Shown here one piece after another: positions 7,570 through 16,774 of a stretch of 22,561 bases of DNA (position 1 is its first letter; each line of letters begins with the position of its first letter). A program made the translations under genes and the position numbers. Under the pieces are notes generated by a model. It ran no database searches, had not been told where the DNA came from, and saw nothing but the letters and a program-made list of their open reading frames with translations. Source of the DNA: an uncultured Varibaculum sp. (GTDB lineage Bacteria > Actinomycetota > Actinomycetes > Actinomycetales > Actinomycetaceae); contig CAMYAU010000010.1 in assembly GCA_947253735.1 (NCBI GenBank), forward strand, positions 1 to 22,561, in the 5' to 3' direction.

Positions 7570-8265
7570 ATGGGAGTGGTTGACCGCTTCGAAAAAGCCG
7601 TATCCCAGGGGGTGAATGCCCCCTTTTCGAAGATGTTTGCCAGCTCGATTAAAGCCGTAGATGTCAAGACGGCGATTCGCGAGAGCATGGACAACTCCCG
7701 CGCCACCTTGAGCGATGGTCGAGTGGTGGTGCCGAATGAGTACCAGGTGTTACTCAATCAAAAAGACTTTCAATCGGTAATGGACGCCAACTCGCAGGTA
7801 CTTTCGCAAGAACTTGCCCAGGATGCTACCGACTACGCAACGGAACAAAGCTACGTTTTTGTGGGACCGGTAGAAATTAAGTTCTCTGCCGGGGATCATC
7901 CGCTCGGGGAACTAAAAATCGAGAACTCTATCCGGAGAGGCCCGGCCGCGCCAGTTACTACTGCTGGCGCCAGCCCCACCCACCCGATCATCGACATCGA
8001 GGGGCAACAGTGGCTACTCACCGAGCCGGTCACGGTGATTGGCCGCGGATCCGAAGCCGATATCGTAGTCCACGATCCGGGAGTATCTCGCCGTCACCTG
8101 GAACTTCGGATTACTCCCCAAGGAGTAATTGCCACCGATCTGGGTTCGACTAACGGATCCTACGTGGAAGGCCACCGTATCAGTGCGGCAACCCTTTTAG
8201 ACGGTAATGAGCTAACTATCGGCCGTACCCACCTGCTATTTTGGACCTCAAGCGCGGATGAATAA
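7570..8265 (+). CDS. fhaA: FhaA-type FHA-domain protein (DUF3662 N-terminus)
   Basis: This 231-residue cytoplasmic protein has two parts. Residues 1-115 match the FhaA N-terminal domain (MGVVDRFEKAV start; SIKAVDVKTAIRESM; VVPNEYQVLLNQKDF). Residues about 138-228 are an FHA domain with GRGSEAD (158-164), VSRRH (172-176) and GSTNGS (192-197), the phosphothreonine-binding loops. Mycobacterial FhaA is about 527 residues, with a long disordered linker; here the linker is only about 20 residues. The family binds phosphorylated partners of PknA and PknB, including the MurJ pseudokinase, and tunes peptidoglycan synthesis. The ATG follows a good AGGAGAGGA ribosome site. It is the first gene of the operon, 12 nt before fhaB. 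Confidence 0.93.
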   Translation: MGVVDRFEKAVSQGVNAPFSKMFASSIKAVDVKTAIRESMDNSRATLSDGRVVVPNEYQVLLNQKDFQSVMDANSQVLSQELAQDATDYATEQSYVFVGPVEIKFSAGDHPLGELKIENSIRRGPAAPVTTAGASPTHPIIDIEGQQWLLTEPVTVIGRGSEADIVVHDPGVSRRHLELRITPQGVIATDLGSTNGSYVEGHRISAATLLDGNELTIGRTHLLFWTSSADE

Positions 8266-8277
8266 TAGGCGGTAATC

Positions 8278-8769
8278 GTGGCGGTTGGACTTTTATACAC
8301 TATTTTACGATTCGGTTTTGTTGCCCTGTTATGGCTGCTAGTAATCGGATTGGTATTAGTGCTACGCCGCGACATGTCCCTATCGGCAACTGCCTCCACT
8401 AAAACCCCGACTGGCCGTGCACGCACCGGCAACCGGCAACCCAAGCAGTCTAAACCCCGGAAAAGCAAACGTGGGGGTTATCCTCGTTACTTAGCCTTCA
8501 CAGGGGGTGCTTTGGCAGGAAACCGGTTAAAACTGGATGGTCAACCGATCCTGTTAGGACGCTCCGGAGACTGCACGGTCCCCCTCCGGGATTCTTATGC
8601 TTCCAATAGGCATGCTCGCATCTATAACAATGATGGGCAATGGTTTATTGAGGACTTAAACTCAACGAATGGAACGTTCGTTGGTAACAACCGTCTCACC
8701 ACTTCTCAGCTTTTAGAGCCAGGAATGGTGGTACGGATTGGACAAACAACAATGGAGCTAACTAGATGA
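8278..8769 (+). CDS. fhaB: FhaB (FipA)-type membrane FHA-domain protein
   Basis: This 163-residue protein has one N-terminal membrane helix (about 10-29), a basic Pro/Lys/Arg-rich linker (about 42-70) and a cytoplasmic FHA domain (80-163). FHA motifs are ILLGRSGDC (91-99), SYASNRHARIY (106-116) and LNSTNGTF (127-134). In mycobacteria this protein (FipA) bridges FtsZ and FtsQ or CrgA during division and is a PknA target. The start is GTG at 8278, 12 nt after fhaA, with AGGCGG as a modest ribosome site. The stop overlaps the pstP start in ATGA, indicating coupled translation. Confidence 0.93.
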   Translation: MAVGLLYTILRFGFVALLWLLVIGLVLVLRRDMSLSATASTKTPTGRARTGNRQPKQSKPRKSKRGGYPRYLAFTGGALAGNRLKLDGQPILLGRSGDCTVPLRDSYASNRHARIYNNDGQWFIEDLNSTNGTFVGNNRLTTSQLLEPGMVVRIGQTTMELTR

Positions 8770-9950
8770 GCATCGGATTCAACTACGCCGCCCTCTCGGA
8801 CATCGGCAAAATCCGCCAATCTAACCAGGATTCGGGCTACGCCGGACCTAACCTGCTGGTACTAGCAGACGGGATGGGAGGGCCCGCCGGAGGGGATATC
8901 GCTTCCTCGATTGCGATCGATCATTTGCGCTCTCTCGACCACGAAGCAGCTAATCCCGAAGAAGCTCTAGCTAGCCTGCGAGAAGCGATATCCCAGGCTC
9001 ACCAGGAACTTTGCGAACGCTCCACCCAAGACCCTGCATTGACAGGTTTCGGTACTACCTGCATCGCTATTCGCCGCAGCGAAGATGCTTTAACTATGAC
9101 CCATATCGGGGATTCCCGCGCCTATCGTTTGCGCGGCGGGGAACTGCGGCAAATGACCAATGATCATTCTTTTGTGCAATACCTGGTAGACACAGGGCAG
9201 CTCACTCCCGAGCAAGCTGAAAACCATCCCCAGCGTTCAGTACTGCTGCGGGTGCTAGGGGATTCTCAAGAGGACATAACCCTCGACGAGTCCCATCCCG
9301 AGTTCACCGTAGGTGACCGCTGGTTATTGTGTTCTGATGGGCTCTGCGGTTTCGTATCTGGCCAAACAATTGGCAAAATTCTCTACCGTAGCGAAACCCC
9401 GCAACAGGCCTGCGAATCTTTGGTAGAACTGGCACTGAAAGCAGGAGGACCTGACAATATAACTTGCGTAATTGCCGATATTGTCGAAGATCCACAACAA
9501 CGCGAACCCCAGATAGTAGGGGCAGCTGCTACCGACCGCTTGTCTCAGCTACGCAGCCAACAAGCAGACGAAGCTGCAGGAGATACGCAAGCTAGCGACC
9601 ACGATCCGCTCGATAACCTCAGTGAAGATGGTAAAGAGGACGAGGACGAATCTTTTTCTAAAGCGCGGGCAGCAGTACCGACCGAATCTTTGGAGGAAGA
9701 AACTGACACCCCTAAATATAGATGGGGAAGAATCATCGGGGTAGTCCTGGGACTACTAGTCTTGATTGGGTTGTTTTGGGGGGCCTGGTGGTATGGGATG
9801 TCTTCTCGCCCCATGCCCTCCCCGACTGCCACTTTGACCTTGGTGTCTGAAACGGAATCTACTGATACTTCGCCTGCGAAAGAAAAAACTACAATCGACA
9901 ATCCTTCGCAGCCTGAAACCTCTAAATCTGCTCAGGCCGATAAGTCTTAA
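8766..9950 (+). CDS. pstP: PP2C-family Ser/Thr phosphatase PstP
   Basis: This 394-residue membrane phosphatase reverses phosphorylation by PknA and PknB. Residues 1-240 form the PP2C domain with metal-binding motifs ADGMGG (34-39, Asp35), GDSRAY (115-120, Asp116), LGD (Asp166), SDGL (190-193, Asp191) and GPDN (228-231, Asp230). An acidic juxtamembrane linker runs from 241 to 318. One membrane helix sits at about 322-344, and a 50-residue Ser/Thr-rich exported tail follows. This is the mycobacterial PstP layout, though that extracellular tail is longer. The ATG overlaps the fhaB stop. A 67-bp gap follows before rodA, the largest inside the operon. Conserved metal residues indicate an active enzyme. 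Confidence 0.95.
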   Translation: MSIGFNYAALSDIGKIRQSNQDSGYAGPNLLVLADGMGGPAGGDIASSIAIDHLRSLDHEAANPEEALASLREAISQAHQELCERSTQDPALTGFGTTCIAIRRSEDALTMTHIGDSRAYRLRGGELRQMTNDHSFVQYLVDTGQLTPEQAENHPQRSVLLRVLGDSQEDITLDESHPEFTVGDRWLLCSDGLCGFVSGQTIGKILYRSETPQQACESLVELALKAGGPDNITCVIADIVEDPQQREPQIVGAAATDRLSQLRSQQADEAAGDTQASDHDPLDNLSEDGKEDEDESFSKARAAVPTESLEEETDTPKYRWGRIIGVVLGLLVLIGLFWGAWWYGMSSRPMPSPTATLTLVSETESTDTSPAKEKTTIDNPSQPETSKSAQADKS

Positions 9951-10017
9951 GCGTTAAGTGACATCCACGAGTTAAAAAATCAACGCAGGTCCGGTACAGG
10001 AAAGGAGGAAAGCACCC

Positions 10018-11592
10018 TTGGCGAAACTAAAACACCCCACTGGCCGCCTAGCAGAGCTGTTGTTAATAGTGATAGCTCTAGGGGTATGTTTCTTGGGATA
10101 TTTTTCCATTAACGTCAACCGTACCGGGACTCTCCCCACTTCCTTCATCTTGCACATGTGCGTGTTGGGAGTCTTTGCTCTCGCCACTCACCTAGCGGTC
10201 CGTTTCCTCGCCCCCTATGCCGACCCGGTGCTATTACCCGCAGTTTTAGCCCTAAATGGAATCGGCCTGGTAATGATTTATCGTTTAGATTTGGCCTACG
10301 GACCGGATTCCATCCTGTACGTCGGGTTTAAGCAAGCATTATTTACCCTGCTCGGAGTGATTTTGATGGTGGTTACTCTAGCAGTCATTCGCGATTACCG
10401 GAAGCTACGTAACTACACCTATCTATCGATGTTGCTGGCAATTGGACTACTGTTACTCCCCTTAGCGCCGATCATCGGACGCACCATTAATGGTGCTCGC
10501 ATTTGGATTAATATCGGTTTTTCCTTCCAGCCCTCAGAGGTTGCCAAGATTTGTTTAGCTATCTTCTTCGCCGGATATTTAACCACCCGTCGCGAAGCCT
10601 TAATCCAAGGTGGAAAATCACTCTTGGGGATGCGTCTGCCGCGACTGCGAGATCTTGGCCCGCTGGTAGTGGTGTGGGCAGCCTCTATTTTGATTCTGGT
10701 ATTTGAGCGGGACCTGGGAACTTCACTGCTAATCTTTGGTTTATTTGTGGCGATGCTGTATGTGGCCACTAACCAAACTTCCTGGCTGCTTATCGGGGCG
10801 ATTCTCTTCGCCCCGGCAGTATTCCTAGCTTCTCAACTATTTTCGCATGTACAGGCACGTATTGATGTCTGGCTCCATGCCCTCGACCCCGAAATTTATT
10901 TCCGTTCCATCGGCGGTTCGGGGCAATTGGTTTCTGGACTGTTCGGAATGGCCGATGGCGGCGTCCTCGGTACCGGATGGGCGCAGGGCTCTCCTTCCCT
11001 TACCCCTTTCGCTAACTCAGATTTTATTTTTGCTTCCCTCGGGGAGGAACTGGGACTAACCGGTTCACTTGCCCTGCTCACCCTGTACTTTATTTTTGTG
11101 GAACGCGGGATGCGCACTGCCCTTATCGTAAAGGACAGCTTTGGAAAACTTTTGGCCACCGGCTTTGCCTTTACTATTGGTTTCCAGGTGTTCGTGGTGG
11201 TAGGCGGGCTTACCAGAGTAATCCCCTCCACCGGCCTCACTTTACCTTTTGTGGCCGCGGGCGGATCCTCGCTAGTCGCCAACTGGGTGATATTGGCTTT
11301 ACTGCTGCGCCTATCTAATGAGGCGCGACGCCCAGCAACTAACGAAAGCGGGGTTATTGATACCGCTGAGCTGGAAGCGGTGATCGCCCGCCACCAGGGA
11401 AAACAGTCTACTCCTTCAGCTGGATTTAATCACCCTGCACAATCCGCTGCCCCGCTCCCTAACAGCTATCCGCCTAGTTCACCCCGTAATGAGTCCCTAC
11501 CAGCAGGGAGCGGTCCCAGTCCTGTCGTTTCTAACTCCTCTACTGGTCCTCGCCCAAAATTGGGAGGTGTACGCCATGAATCCGCAGATTAA
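10018..11592 (+). CDS. rodA: RodA/FtsW-family peptidoglycan glycosyltransferase
   Basis: This 524-residue SEDS protein polymerises lipid II into glycan strands, working with the PBP encoded next. About ten membrane segments lie between 12 and 435. SEDS motifs seen are INGARIWINIGFSFQPSE (157-174), FERDLGTSLLIF (229-240), GGVLGTGWAQGS (314-325), NSDFIFASLGEELG (333-346) and TGLTLPFVAAGGSSLVAN (405-422). The cytoplasmic C-terminal tail after 435 is about 90 residues, Pro/Ser-rich, and could be a kinase target. The start is TTG, chosen because GGAGG lies 9 nt upstream and the hydrophobic N-terminus follows directly. The 3' end overlaps pbpA by 17 nt. Position between pstP and pbpA makes RodA more likely than FtsW. 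Confidence 0.93.
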   Translation: MAKLKHPTGRLAELLLIVIALGVCFLGYFSINVNRTGTLPTSFILHMCVLGVFALATHLAVRFLAPYADPVLLPAVLALNGIGLVMIYRLDLAYGPDSILYVGFKQALFTLLGVILMVVTLAVIRDYRKLRNYTYLSMLLAIGLLLLPLAPIIGRTINGARIWINIGFSFQPSEVAKICLAIFFAGYLTTRREALIQGGKSLLGMRLPRLRDLGPLVVVWAASILILVFERDLGTSLLIFGLFVAMLYVATNQTSWLLIGAILFAPAVFLASQLFSHVQARIDVWLHALDPEIYFRSIGGSGQLVSGLFGMADGGVLGTGWAQGSPSLTPFANSDFIFASLGEELGLTGSLALLTLYFIFVERGMRTALIVKDSFGKLLATGFAFTIGFQVFVVVGGLTRVIPSTGLTLPFVAAGGSSLVANWVILALLLRLSNEARRPATNESGVIDTAELEAVIARHQGKQSTPSAGFNHPAQSAAPLPNSYPPSSPRNESLPAGSGPSPVVSNSSTGPRPKLGGVRHESAD

Positions 11593-13048
11593 ACGATTAT
11601 TCTTTGTCGTTTTTCTAATGTTTTTATCACTGATGATAGCGTGCACCTATATCCAATTTTTGGGAGCGGATTCTCTTAATACTGATGGGAGGAACTCTCG
11701 CGCCTTTTACCGTTCCAAATATATTGAGCGTGGCCCAATTATGGTGGGTGAAAATGCAATTGCAGCTTCCCAACCTACCGCCGATTCTGGGGGATACCGC
11801 AAACGTTATCATCGGGTTTACTCTGATCAGGCACAACTTTACTCCAACCTGACCGGTTATCTTTCTCCAGGCGGCAACGCCACGGGAATTGAACGGCTGC
11901 AGAATTCAGTGTTAATGGGAGAAGCATCCAGTCAGGCTCTATCCCAGCTTTTCAAATATGCGAGCGGCGAGAATCAAAAGGGAGGCGGCATCCTCCTTAC
12001 CGTGGACCCTCAGATTCAACAAGCGGCAGCTCAGGCTTTAGGAGACCGTAAAGGCGCCGTGGTGGCAATTAACTATCAGACAGGGGCGATTCTGGCGGCC
12101 GTCACTGCCCCGCGTTTTAATCCCAACTCTTTAGCGGCGGGAACTGAAAAACAGTCACAAGATACCCTAAAAAAACTGCAGGCTGATCCCGAAAAACCGA
12201 TGCTAGATCGCGCTTTACGCGGAGAATACCCTCCCGGTTCATCCTTTAAAATCATTACCGCGGCGGCCGCGTTAGAACAGCAAATTCGAACTCCTGAAGG
12301 AGAAGTGGAGGCTCCCGTGTCGGTCCCCCTACCGGGCTCTCGGGCTAAGATTTCCAATATTGAATCCACTAGCTGCGGAAATGGTCACCCCAGTTTTACT
12401 TACGCCTTCGCCCAATCTTGCAACACCCCCTTCGCTAAAATTGGCCAGGAACTGGGATTTCAAGCGCTAAAAGAAAAAAGTGAGGCCTTCGGGTTCAATC
12501 CTGCTAGCGAGCTGAAGATTCCATTACCAGTACAAAAGCCTGCTTTCCCTTCCTCCGACCCGGGGATACCCTCTACTATGATGAGCGCAATCGGACAATA
12601 CGAGGTGCGCACTTCGCCCTTGATGATGGCCACAGTGGCAGGCGCAGTAGCCAACCAGGGAACCCAGTTGCGCCCCTTCCTGGTGGCTGCAGAACTAGGA
12701 GCAGATGGGAAAGCAACTCGAACCTACCGTTCCGGGGGTACCCTCGGCAAACCCATTTCATCAGAGGTAGCACAGCAGCTACGACAAATGATGATCCAAA
12801 CCGTTAATGATGGAACCGGCGCGCCTGGCCGAGTTGCCGGAGTAGAGATGGGTGCTAAAACCGGAACCGCACAAACCAGCGGCAATAAGACCGACGCCTG
12901 GTATGTAGGTTGGGCAGACACCCCCAACCTACCCTTGGCTTTTGCCGTGGTAGTTGAAGGCGACAATTCCAATCCCGCTCCCCACGGGGGACCGGTAGCT
13001 GGCCCTATCGCTAAACAGGTAATACAGGCGGCGATAAGTCATGGTTGA
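11576..13048 (+). CDS. pbpA: PbpA, class B penicillin-binding protein (transpeptidase)
   Basis: This 490-residue protein cross-links peptidoglycan outside the membrane. One membrane anchor (about 8-28) is followed by a dimerisation region and the transpeptidase domain (about 138-488). The active-site motifs are all present: SSFK at 222-225 (catalytic Ser222; the family usually reads STFK), SCN at 281-283 and KTG at 428-430. I chose the ATG at 11576 because GGGAGG sits a few bases upstream and MNPQIKRLFF starts like other PbpA proteins. An in-frame ATG at 11489 would add 29 residues inside rodA without a ribosome site. It overlaps rodA by 17 nt and pknA by 8 nt. It is presumably the RodA partner and a PknB substrate, as in mycobacteria. 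Confidence 0.94.
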   Translation: MNPQIKRLFFVVFLMFLSLMIACTYIQFLGADSLNTDGRNSRAFYRSKYIERGPIMVGENAIAASQPTADSGGYRKRYHRVYSDQAQLYSNLTGYLSPGGNATGIERLQNSVLMGEASSQALSQLFKYASGENQKGGGILLTVDPQIQQAAAQALGDRKGAVVAINYQTGAILAAVTAPRFNPNSLAAGTEKQSQDTLKKLQADPEKPMLDRALRGEYPPGSSFKIITAAAALEQQIRTPEGEVEAPVSVPLPGSRAKISNIESTSCGNGHPSFTYAFAQSCNTPFAKIGQELGFQALKEKSEAFGFNPASELKIPLPVQKPAFPSSDPGIPSTMMSAIGQYEVRTSPLMMATVAGAVANQGTQLRPFLVAAELGADGKATRTYRSGGTLGKPISSEVAQQLRQMMIQTVNDGTGAPGRVAGVEMGAKTGTAQTSGNKTDAWYVGWADTPNLPLAFAVVVEGDNSNPAPHGGPVAGPIAKQVIQAAISHG

Positions 13049-14963
13049 TAGTCGCGTATTACCCGCCCCTCCGCACACGCGGGAACAGGAAATGTCAACC
13101 CCCCTCGACCCGGTAACTGCTCCTTCCCAAGTAGCCACTACCACCCAGAAAACAGTTGCCGCCTTAAAGGTGGGCATGAAAATTTCAGCTCGCTACCTGC
13201 TACTTTCCCGCCTGGCTATCGGAGGAATGGGAGAGGTGTGGCAGGCACTAGACGAAAAAACCGGGGAAAGACTGGCACTTAAAATCCTGCGTCCAGAGCT
13301 GGCAGGTAAAAAGCTCTTCCTCTCTCGGCTACGAATCGAAGCCTATAACGCGTCTCGGGTTCACCACCCGAATTTGGCAGCGGTACAAGCCTCGGGTGAA
13401 GACGGAGGCCTCGGATGGATCAGTATGGAGCTGGTTGACGGGGTTTCCCTAACCGAAATCTTGGATCGCGAGCACACTTTAAAGACCGATTTTCTCTTAT
13501 CTGTTCTGTACCAGACCGCGGATGCCCTTAGCGCGGTGCATGGTGCCGGGATTGTGCACCGGGATATTAAACCAGGCAACATTATGGTTACCCCCACGGG
13601 AGAAGTGAAATTAACCGATTTTGGAATTTCTAAGGCTCCGGGACAAGCTAATTTAACCCAGGCAGGGATGGTAATGGGGACCGCCCAATATCTACCTCCC
13701 GAACAAGCGATGGGGCAGCCCGCTACTCCCGCAGGAGATCTCTACGCCCTGGGGGTGATCGCTTATGAAGCTCTAGCTGGTAAGCGTCCCTTTACTGGCG
13801 AAAAACCGGTCGATATTGCTTTTGCTCACGTCAATCATCCGGTTCCCCCCCTACCAGATTCAGTTTCTACTTCTTTACGTGAACTGGTGCTGCAACTGTT
13901 AGAAAAAGAACCTCAAAATCGTATAGCCAGCGCAGATATCCTAATGCAACGTTTGGAAGAAATACAAAAGGAACTTTCCACCGAACAGTTGCCCGGCAGT
14001 GCACCTGCGAAGGAAATCAGTATTCCAAAGGACGCCAGATTAACGGGTTCCCTAAACGGAGCGGAAACACTGGCAAGGCAATCAGCAGAACCGGCAGCTG
14101 CGGAGCCCGCAGATCTTGAAAATCTCCAAGAAGATCTCGAGGAACTACGAGATCTAGCTCAAACAGATACAAGTTACCTAGCTGATGGCGACGCGGTTAA
14201 GGCGAGTAATATTTCCGCGAAATCCGCCTTGTCGACGATGGACAAGAAGGCTGCTTACGACAGTGAGTCTTCTACACATTGGCAACCTCCCTTTGCTTCC
14301 ACTGCTCCCATGGAAGAAGATGGCTCCCCAATGCTTTATCTTTCCGGGGGTACGGTGCCTGCTCCCCAGATCCTCCCAGACTCGGTACCTCTTCCCGAAC
14401 AAGCCTGGCAACAGCGAGTACGTTTGCGAGAGAGACCCCGCGAATTCGCGGCGCTCATTCCCCCGGTTTCCGCCTCGCGCCCTCGCTCTCAAATGGAACG
14501 TCTAAGGTTATTGCCTCAGGTATTTAACTGGCGAAAATCCTCTGCAGCCCCTCGCTATGCTACCCCTGCCCCACCAACCGCGAAAGCTTCCTCCCCCTCT
14601 CTAGTAGCCCCCTTCGCTTCTTGGAGTCGCCGGGTTGAATCGCAGATCGGCTTGCGCCCCGCAGATCCCTTGGCTGCCGAGGTAGCCAGACTGCGTCTTC
14701 CCTACGAAAAAGCTCCCTTCTTGAGCCGGCAATGGTGGAACCAAGATATATCCCGAGCTCGCCATGGGAAAGCTGAGCATCATTCAACGCTAACCCTAGT
14801 TTTAGTCACCCTAATATTGTGGATGCTGGTAACTGCTTTGAGCCTGGGCGGCAGACTGCTTTACTCCACGGCTCCCACCCCAGCACCTCAAACCCAAAAA
14901 GCTGTAATAATGGTAATTTCAGAACAAAAGGAAGACCAATGGCAGAATCTCCATACCGCATAG
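13041..14963 (+). CDS. pknA: PknA-type Ser/Thr protein kinase
   Basis: This is a 640-residue membrane kinase. The kinase domain (about 50-310) has GGMGEV (61-66), Lys81, HRD (173-175), DFG (193-195), PPE (219-221) and Asp233; all catalytic residues are present. The glycine loop reads AIGGMG, short of the full GxGxxG, as in mycobacterial PknA. A 270-residue low-complexity linker follows, much longer than in Mycobacterium. One membrane helix lies at about 583-606, with a 34-residue exported tail and no PASTA domain. Start choice is uncertain: ATG 13041 overlaps pbpA but lacks a clear ribosome site, and ATG 13092 (CAGGAA close upstream) would remove 17 residues. The 3' end overlaps pknB by 25 nt. 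It controls division and cell shape in relatives. Confidence 0.92.
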   Translation: MVDSRVLPAPPHTREQEMSTPLDPVTAPSQVATTTQKTVAALKVGMKISARYLLLSRLAIGGMGEVWQALDEKTGERLALKILRPELAGKKLFLSRLRIEAYNASRVHHPNLAAVQASGEDGGLGWISMELVDGVSLTEILDREHTLKTDFLLSVLYQTADALSAVHGAGIVHRDIKPGNIMVTPTGEVKLTDFGISKAPGQANLTQAGMVMGTAQYLPPEQAMGQPATPAGDLYALGVIAYEALAGKRPFTGEKPVDIAFAHVNHPVPPLPDSVSTSLRELVLQLLEKEPQNRIASADILMQRLEEIQKELSTEQLPGSAPAKEISIPKDARLTGSLNGAETLARQSAEPAAAEPADLENLQEDLEELRDLAQTDTSYLADGDAVKASNISAKSALSTMDKKAAYDSESSTHWQPPFASTAPMEEDGSPMLYLSGGTVPAPQILPDSVPLPEQAWQQRVRLRERPREFAALIPPVSASRPRSQMERLRLLPQVFNWRKSSAAPRYATPAPPTAKASSPSLVAPFASWSRRVESQIGLRPADPLAAEVARLRLPYEKAPFLSRQWWNQDISRARHGKAEHHSTLTLVLVTLILWMLVTALSLGGRLLYSTAPTPAPQTQKAVIMVISEQKEDQWQNLHTA

Positions 14964-16750
14964 GCGGAGGACGCTACGAAATTCGGTCCCTCATCGGCAG
15001 AGGGGGAATGGCTGAAGTACACCAGGCCTATGACACTTTGCTCTCACGGGTGGTAGCGATAAAAATGCTGCGCATAGACCTGGCGAAGGATACTGTATTC
15101 CTAACGCGGTTTAGGCGCGAAGCTTTGGCATCTGCTTCCTTAAATCATGAGAATATCGTGCAGGTTTATGACACTGGAGAACAGGTGGTCACTGCCCCTG
15201 ACGGAACCGAGGTGCACGTACCCTATATCGTCATGGAGCTAGTAGAAGGACACACGGTTCATCAGCTCCTTACCGATGGGCAGCCGGTACCCATTAACGA
15301 AGCCGTGGAGATCATGTCGGGAGTGCTTAACGCCCTCGAATATGCCCATAAACGAGGGCTAGTACACCGGGATATTAAACCCGGCAACGTGATGCTTACC
15401 AATAGCGGAAAAATCAAAGTCATGGATTTTGGGATAGCTCGCGCCCTGGAAGACTCAGGGCAAACTATGACCAGTACCGATGCGGTAGTTGGAACCGCGC
15501 AGTATCTATCCCCGGAACAGGCGCGCGGAGAAACAGTAGATACCCGCTCAGATCTATACTCTTGCGGCTGTATGCTATTCGAGTTGCTCACTGGTAGGGC
15601 ACCCTTCAAAGGTGATTCCGCTGTTTCGGTCGCTTACCAGCATGTGGCAGAAATGCCGCCGCTACCTTCCTCGATCGCCTCCGATATCAGCCCCGAACTT
15701 GACCGAATGGTGATGAAATCCTTAGCGAAACGACCCGAGGAACGCTATCAAGATGCAGCTTCGATGCGCTCAGACATGGTGAGGGCGGCTGCGGGAGCGG
15801 CGATTTCGGCTCCGGTATTGCCTCCTCTGCCTGTTAGCACTCCGACTGAGGGATTCGCTGTCCCCCAGACTTCCTATGCACCTGCTCAATGGTCCCAGGT
15901 ATTGGAAGAAGACCCAGATAAAGAGGACGAGGAGGCGGAGGCTGCCCGCAAGAAAAAGAAAAAGCGGATTATTTGGGCAGTAGTAATCGGGATTTTAACA
16001 GCGGTAGCGTTGATCGGCGTGGTTTGGTGGCTAATTACTTCTAGTGAAAACCAAGAACCTGAGCAAGTGGCACTTCCAGAAAATATTATCGGAATGAGCG
16101 CTATCGAAGCGCAACGCACCTTGGAAGGTTTGGGATTGACTATGGAGCAAGGCCAACCTATAGCTTCCGATACCATAGAAAAAGGTAAAGTCGCAGCTAC
16201 CGATCCTAAACCTGGCTCAAAGGTAGATAAGGGTTCAACGGTAACTATCCAGTTATCTTCCGGAGCGGCCGCGATTACCGTTCCTGATGTGTCGGGACAA
16301 ACCCAGGACGCAGCCCGAAAAACCCTGGAAGATGCCGGTTTACGCGTAGGCTCCGTCAAATACGAGGATGATTCTAAAGTTGCTGCTGACCGCGTTATCC
16401 GTACTACCCCGGAAGCCGGTAGTTCTGCCAGTAAAGATGAGGAAATTATTCTGGTTCTATCCTCTGGTTATGTGTCGATAGATTCCGGGCAGGTAGTAGG
16501 TAAATCTCAGCAACAGGGATTGCATTACCTGGCTGAATTAGGTCTACAAACTAACACGGTCAGCGAGGAGACCACGCAGGCTCCCAATGGGCAAATCATT
16601 GCGGTGGAGCCTTCGGGACGCGTAAAAGTGGGAACTTCGGTAACGGTGAAAGTGGCGAAGACCCCCGCACCCGCTCCCGCTAGCCCGTCCGCACCCTCGG
16701 GAGGAAATGCCGAAGGTTCGGAGCCTTCTCCATCTAACGGCACTCCGTAA
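14939..16750 (+). CDS. pknB: PknB-type Ser/Thr kinase with three PASTA domains
   Basis: This is a 603-residue receptor kinase. The kinase domain (1 to about 275) has GRGGMAEV (20-27), Lys42, HRD (143-145), DFG (163-165) and SPE (191-193). Activation-loop threonines 178 and 180 lie before VGTAQYLSPEQ, like the autophosphorylated pair in mycobacterial PknB. An acidic then basic juxtamembrane stretch precedes one membrane helix (343-367). Three PASTA repeats follow at about 378-442, 446-509 and 512-573, then a Pro/Ser-rich tail. Mycobacterial PknB has four PASTA repeats. PASTA domains bind muropeptides or lipid II. I chose ATG 14939, with AAGGAAG upstream and MAESPYRIGGGRYEI matching the family; an ATG at 14819 would add 40 residues in pknA coding sequence. 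No terminator is visible in the 24 bp after the stop. Confidence 0.96.
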   Translation: MAESPYRIGGGRYEIRSLIGRGGMAEVHQAYDTLLSRVVAIKMLRIDLAKDTVFLTRFRREALASASLNHENIVQVYDTGEQVVTAPDGTEVHVPYIVMELVEGHTVHQLLTDGQPVPINEAVEIMSGVLNALEYAHKRGLVHRDIKPGNVMLTNSGKIKVMDFGIARALEDSGQTMTSTDAVVGTAQYLSPEQARGETVDTRSDLYSCGCMLFELLTGRAPFKGDSAVSVAYQHVAEMPPLPSSIASDISPELDRMVMKSLAKRPEERYQDAASMRSDMVRAAAGAAISAPVLPPLPVSTPTEGFAVPQTSYAPAQWSQVLEEDPDKEDEEAEAARKKKKKRIIWAVVIGILTAVALIGVVWWLITSSENQEPEQVALPENIIGMSAIEAQRTLEGLGLTMEQGQPIASDTIEKGKVAATDPKPGSKVDKGSTVTIQLSSGAAAITVPDVSGQTQDAARKTLEDAGLRVGSVKYEDDSKVAADRVIRTTPEAGSSASKDEEIILVLSSGYVSIDSGQVVGKSQQQGLHYLAELGLQTNTVSEETTQAPNGQIIAVEPSGRVKVGTSVTVKVAKTPAPAPASPSAPSGGNAEGSEPSPSNGTP

Positions 16751-16774
16751 AGATTGCAGCCTAAAGGCAGCGGG

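Noticed and set aside
11489..11575. Upstream in-frame ATG extending pbpA by 29 residues
   Set aside because: It lies within rodA coding sequence with no ribosome site, and the extension would push the membrane anchor away from the N-terminus. The ATG at 11576 has a strong GGGAGG.
14178..14527. Three overlapping open frames in other frames of pknA
   Set aside because: They arise from the low-complexity Ser/Pro/Ala linker; none has a ribosome site or recognisable domain.
14819..14938. Upstream in-frame ATG extending pknB by 40 residues
   Set aside because: The extension is a shadow of the pknA membrane helix region. ATG 14939 has AAGGAAG and a family-typical N-terminus.
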